NCBI GenBank assembly: GCA_007844125.1
Contig: CM017557.1
Span: 59,177,514 to 59,241,513 of the forward strand
Reading direction: 5' to 3'
DNA from: Sinonovacula constricta
Taxonomy: Eukaryota; Mollusca; Bivalvia; Cardiida; Solecurtidae
DNA length: 64,000 bases
Shown: in pieces, positions 59,380-64,000 of the stretch
Layout of the letters: each line of letters starts with the position of its first letter
How positions within the stretch are numbered: position 1 is the first letter of the stretch
Program-made: the position numbers and the translations under genes
The notes under the pieces: model-generated
What the model saw: the letters and a program-made list of their open reading frames with translations, nothing else
What the model was told of the DNA's origin: nothing
Database searches by the model: none

Positions 59380-60440
59380 GAACATCTTCATCTTCTTCCT
59401 TGTTATCCACTTCATCAACAGTAAAACATCATCATCATCTTCTTCTTCTTTCTTGTTATCCACTTTATCAACAGTAAAACATCATCATCATCTTCTTACT
59501 TGTTATCCACTTTATCAACAGTAAAACATCATCATCTTCTTCTTCCTTGTTATCCACTTTATCAACAGTAAAACATCATCATCATCTTCTTCCTTGTTAT
59601 CCACTTTATCAACAGTTAAACATCATCATCTTCCTTGTTATCCACTTTATCAACAGTAAAACATCATCATCTTCTTCTTCCTTGTTATCCACTCTATCAA
59701 CAGTAAAACATCATTATCTTCTTCCTTGTTATCCACTTCATCAACAATAAAACATCATTATCTTCTTCTTCCTTGTTATCCACTTCATCAACAGTAATAC
59801 ACCATCTTCTTCTTCCTTGTTATCCACTTCATCAACAGTAAAACATCATTATCTTCTTCCTTGTTATCCACTTCATCAACAATAAAACATCATTATCTTC
59901 TTCCTTGTTATCCACTTCATCAACAATAAAACATCATTATCTTCTTCCTTGTTATCCACTTCATCAACAATAAAACATCATTATCTTCTTCCTTGTTATC
60001 CACTTCATCAACAATAAAACATCATCATCTTCTTCTTCCTTGTTATCCACTTCATCAACAGTAATACACCATCTTCTTCTTCCTTGTTATCCACTTCATC
60101 AACAGTAATACACCATCTTCTTCTTCCTTGTTATCCACTTCATCAACAGTAAAACATCTTCTTCCTTGTTATCCACTTTATCAACAGTAAAACATCATCA
60201 TCATCTTCTTCTTCTTCCTTGTTATCTACTTTATCAACAGTAAAACATCATCATCTTCTCCTTCCTTGTTATCCACTTTATCAACAGTAAAACATCATCA
60301 TCATCATCTTCTCCTTCCTTGTTATCCAATTCATCAACAGTAAAACATCATCATCATCTTCTTCTCCTTCCTTGTTATCCATTTCATCAGCAGTAGGAAC
60401 ATCATCGTCATCATCATCATTTTCCTTGTCCACTTCATCA
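59380..60440 (+). repeat. ~44-54-bp tandem array (CTTCTTCCTTGTTATCCACT type)
   Basis: About 22 units containing CTTCCTTGTTATCCACTTCA, TCAACAGTAAAACATCATCA and a variable number of CAT/CTT triplets, so unit length drifts between about 40 and 60. It begins 110 bases after exon 8. The left margin holds a short CAG-type run (59305-59342). Confidence 0.92.
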
Positions 60441-60474
60441 GCAGAGGAATAACTCTCCTGCATCATCATTATCA

Positions 60475-60755
60475 ACCGGCTGCAATAGCACAGGTGGTAG
60501 AGCGTCGGCTTGCAGATCGGGAGGTTGTGGGTTCGAACCCCGGCCGGGTCAAACCAAAGACTTTTAAGTTGGTTGTAGTGGCTTCCCTCCTAACGCTCGG
60601 GGCTAAGGGGACAGCATTACGCCTGACTCGTCGGTGTCAGTATAATGGACCGGCCGGGTTCAGTCCCTGGGCACCTCATAAGTGCCTCTGTGCTATAATG
60701 ATAGAAATGTCGCTGCACAGTATCGGCAAAAGTGCCAGCTAATGCCATCCCATTC
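60475..60755 (+). repeat. SINE-1 copy, complete, with 11-bp target duplication
   Basis: CATCATTATCA lies at 60464-60474 and again at 60756-60766, bounding a 281-bp SINE. A-box-like TAGCACAGGTGG and a perfect B-box GGTTCGAACCC (60530-60540) are present, with the complete family body. This is the best-kept copy and serves as reference for the others. Confidence 0.92.
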
Positions 60756-61854
60756 CATCATTATCATCACCATAACCATCATAGTCATCAATTTCCTTCC
60801 CCTCCTCATCATCATCTTGCTTGCGTTGTCATTGCAAGTATCATCGTCTGCATCTACAAGCCTACTGATTGTTGTCTCAAAAAGAAAATGCCTTCAATAA
60901 TTGAAACTTAACATTTTCTGCACAAAATGACAGTAAAATATTATAAATAAATTTCCCAGTTATAGACAGGGTACATGTACACTCCAAATGCCCTCACAAT
61001 CAAACGTATAAAGGAGGTATACTAGAATCACAATGTCCATTATTTGGTCCCTCCATCAGCCTGTCTGTCTCCAGAAAACTATTCCTTTAATAACTTTTAC
61101 CATACAAGGCCTATTTCAATCAAATTTAAGACATATACTTTGTTAACATATAAAATATAGGTATAAAATTAATAGGGCAAGGTCACTGTTACTAAATATA
61201 GAATCTTCTTAATGTGAATATTTAGAACACTCCCTCTTAGTCAGTTACTGACACATAGTCATACAAGTGTATGTCACCTATTATAAGGGTCTAAGGTAGC
61301 ATTTTGACTCACAAACAAATAATAAGGTTAATAAAGTAAGTGAATTATTCATTATTACATATTGATGCCATAATTGGTTATCTGACATAAAAGATATGAC
61401 ATGATAGATAATTCATTTTTTCAAATTGTTAAATATTTATTATTCATTTTCACATATGTTTGACTTAGTAAATAATTTTATATTGCAAGTTAATAACAAC
61501 AGATCTGAAACTTGCTACATTGTGATAAATTGGGCAAACAATAATTTGATCAATTACTGGTTAATTTGATTGTATACAAAGGACGGTTACTATTTTTTCT
61601 ATATTTTTTCTAAGAACACTCTCACACAAATTTTCAGCTAATTGCCTTTTTAAAGTGTTAAACATAAATAACATGTTTTCTAATATGGCAGCGCATATAA
61701 ATATTTGCAAATATGTATAGATATTGTTTAATTCTTGAAAAAGGTAATTTGCTGGAAATTTAAGTAAGAGCATTTTTAGAAATAAAATTATTTTAATAGT
61801 TCCCTATGGAACAATTTTCAACATTGTGTACTATTTTTTCATTGGCCTTTTTTA

Positions 61855-61950
61855 ACAGTCCTGTGCATGAATTATTCATTTACTAGTGGCCTTATTTACA
61901 TTGTTACAGTCAGTTGCATGTGTTATTCATGTACTAGTGGCCTTATTTGT
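61855..61950 (+). repeat. Detached units of the right-edge array
   Basis: Two units of the TACTAGTGGCCTTATTTACA type lie here, about 1.1 kb left of the main array, separated from it by the element at 61955-62600 and some unassigned DNA. Confidence 0.7.
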
Positions 61951-61954
61951 CCCC

Positions 61955-62600
61955 AACTGGTGTTCACACCGGAGGGGACTATAGGTTTACCCTCTGTCCG
62001 TCAGTCAGTCAGTCCGTCGGTCTGTCTGTCTGTCCGCTAAAAATCTGGATCCTTTGATAACTTTAAAACTATTAAAGGTAGGCGCATGAAACTTGGTATG
62101 TTAATAGGTAGCAATGTGTACAATATGCACGCGCAACATTTGGGTCGCTACCTTGAAGGTCAAGGTCACAGCATGACCTTGAAGCAAAATCGTGTCTGGC
62201 CCATAACTTCGTTATTTGAAGTCGAAATTTAAAACTATTTCACAGAAGTGATCACCATATTGAGATGATGTGTCACGAGCAAGATTTGGGTCGCTACCTT
62301 GAAGGTCAAGGTCACAGCATGACCTTGCAGCAAAATTATGTCTGCCCAATAACTTTGTTATTTGAAGTCAGATTTTACAACTATTTTACAGAAATGATCA
62401 CCATATTGAGATAATGTGTCGTGAACAACGTTTGGGTCGATACCTTGAAGGTCAAGGTCACAGCATGACCTTGCAGCAAAATCGTGTCCGGCCCATACCT
62501 TTGTTATTTGAAGTCGGATTTTACATCTATTTCACAGATATGATCACCATATTGAGATGACGTGTCACACACAACATTTGGGTCGCTACCTTGATGGTCA
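61955..62600 (+). mobile_element. Dispersed element with terminal hairpin and repeated TCAAGGTCA core
   Basis: Its left end forms a stem, GTCCCC…GGGGAC, around ACTGGTGTTCACACCGG, followed by TATAGGTTTACCCTCTGTCC and short GTCAGTCA and GTCTGTCT runs. Three core units of about 145 bp carry TTTGGGTCGCTACCTTGAAG, GTCAAGGTCACAGCATGACC and CCATATTGAGATGA. The right end is not clear. The design is like that of the elements at 49275 and 53065. Confidence 0.55.
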
Positions 62601-63009
62601 CAATGCAAATAATTAAATGATAGGGCCAAATTCACTCCTATTGACATTGTTTTCAAAACATTGGAAACAAAAAATAAGATCAGTTAATAATATAATAACA
62701 TGGCATATTGAAATGATGCTAGATAAGGTAAAAAAACAGACAATCGGTCAGGTGTCCTTTGTTTTCAGGTCAGTTATAGAACGATTTTCCTTTGGGGAAT
62801 GTTGATGGGTCCATTGAAAGCAGGTGTCTGCTGTTCTCAGGTGTCCCTTAGCTCAGGCAGACTTGTATATGTATCTGTAGATTTCCTTTTAAGCCATAAT
62901 TATACAAATATAGACTTCAACCTCAAATAAATTATAAATGGCAATAAATAGGAGCGTATGATAATTAAAGAACTTTTTGAGGGACTGGTAGGGGACTAAT
63001 GTATTTCCC

Positions 63010-64000
63010 GCAATACTATCAAATGCTTGTTTACATTGTTACAGTCAGGTGCGTGCATTAATCATGAACTAGTGGCATTATTTACATTGTAACAGTCAGG
63101 TGCATGCATTATTTATGAACTAGTGGCATTATTTACATTGTAACAGTCAGGTGCATGCATTATTTATGAACTAGTGGCATTATTTACTTTGTTTCAGTCA
63201 GGTGCATGCATTAATCATGAACTAGTGGCATTATTTACATTGTTACAGTCAGGTGCATGCATTATTTATGAACTAGTGGCATTATTTACATTGTTTCAGT
63301 CAGGTGCATGCATTATTTATGAACTAGTGGCATTTTTTACTTTATAACAGTCAGGTGCATGCATTATTTATGAACTAGTGGCATTATTTACATTGTTACA
63401 GTCAGGTGCATGCATTATTTATGAACTAGTGGCATTATTTACATTGTTACAGTCCAGTGCATGTGTAATTTATGTACTAGTGGCCTTATTTACTTTGTTA
63501 CAGTCCGGTGCATGTGATATTCATGAACTAGTGGCCTTAATTACATTGTTACAGTCCTGTGCATGTGTTATTCATGAACTATTGGCCTTATTTTACAGTC
63601 CAGTGCATGTGTTATTCATGAACTAGTGGCCTTATTTTTCAGTCCTATGCATGTGTTATTCATGAACTAGTGGCCTTAATTACATTGTTACAGTCCTGTG
63701 CATGTGTTATTCATGTACTTGTGGCCTTATTTTACAGTCCTGTGCATGTGTTATTCATGTACTAGTGGCCTTATTTTACAGTCCTGTGCATGTGTTATTC
63801 ATGTACTAGTGGCCTTATTTTACAGTCCTCTGCATGTGTTATTCATGTACCAGTGGCCCTATTTTACAGTCCTGTGCATGTATTATTCATGTACTAGTGG
63901 CCTTATTTTACAGTCCTGTGCAGGTATTATTCATGTACTAGTGGCCTTATTTTACAGTCCTTTGCATGTATTATTCATGTACTAGTGGCCTTATTTTACA
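63010..64000 (+). repeat. 51/44-bp tandem array, continues past window
   Basis: The left block (to about 63590) uses 51-bp units: AACTAGTGGCATTATTTACA, TTGTTACAGTCAGGTGCATG, CATTATTTATG. The right block uses 44-bp units in which seven bases before TTACAG are missing: TACTAGTGGCCTTATTTTAC, AGTCCTGTGCATGTGTTATT, CATG. The long frames here are translations of the array. Confidence 0.93.

Larger units (their letters stand above)
59269..64000 (+). other. Cysteine synthase-type gene, intron 8 (runs past the window)
   Basis: After exon 8 only repeats and AT-rich DNA are seen. The expected next coding segment, following TLAG, was not found in any frame. 60770-61850 and 62610-63009 contain nothing recognisable beyond decayed repeat phrases. 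Confidence 0.6.

Noticed and set aside
60477..60560. A tRNA gene suggested by good A- and B-box sequences
   Set aside because: The sequence continues into a family body shared by four loci and is bounded by an 11-bp target duplication; it is a SINE head.
63378..63985. Frames of 82 and 95 residues with regular LFTLLQSGACIIYELVA-type repeats, looking like membrane helices
   Set aside because: Unit length follows the 51/44-bp DNA array, with no start context or splice-bounded structure.

Overview
This is a stretch of an AT-rich, intron-rich and repeat-laden animal genome, most likely a bivalve mollusc. Three things point that way: animal gene families with GT-AG introns, at least three tRNA-derived SINE families, and DNA elements with tandem-repeat cores of a kind described from bivalves. 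The species call is inference from repeat style and protein similarity recalled from memory; no database was searched. No bacterial, CRISPR or phage features are present.

Four genes can be supported. (1) The 3' part of a WDR20-type WD40 gene (+): a large exon cut by the left edge (1-1106), a probable 30-nt microexon (5831-5860) and a probable terminal exon (from 9878). (2) A complete two-exon PAXX orthologue (-) at 23468-24495, a non-homologous end-joining factor of 202 residues with the C-terminal Ku-binding tail preserved. (3) A three-exon gene of unknown function (-) at 28816-31095, about 211 residues, with clean splice phases and a nearby poly(A) signal. (4) The 5' part of a cysteine synthase-type PLP enzyme (+): eight phase-consistent exons at 40119-59268, running off the right edge, with a possible mitochondrial presequence and the PLP lysine and phosphate loop visible.

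The rest is introns and intergenic DNA full of mobile and tandem repeats. 1-20 kb holds the WDR20 introns and a long gene-free stretch with SINEs, TTAA-ended MITEs, a SINE carrying two nested DNA elements (6188-7693) and an array of nuclear-receptor-type half-sites (14645-14895). 20-31 kb holds PAXX and the unknown gene, bracketed by inverted copies of one repeat. 31-40 kb holds GAT, 35-bp, GGTT, CT and AT arrays. 40-64 kb is the cysteine synthase gene: its introns carry five diverged tandem arrays, two elements of possible Helitron-like or pearl-like type, hAT-like elements with 8-bp target duplications, and a GC-rich element with 9-bp duplications.

The genes do not form a pathway. The more unusual observations are structural: a tandem array that resembles repeated copies of its own neighbouring splice acceptor (47265-48288), datable nested insertions, and transposon-borne arrays of hormone-receptor and CRE-like motifs.
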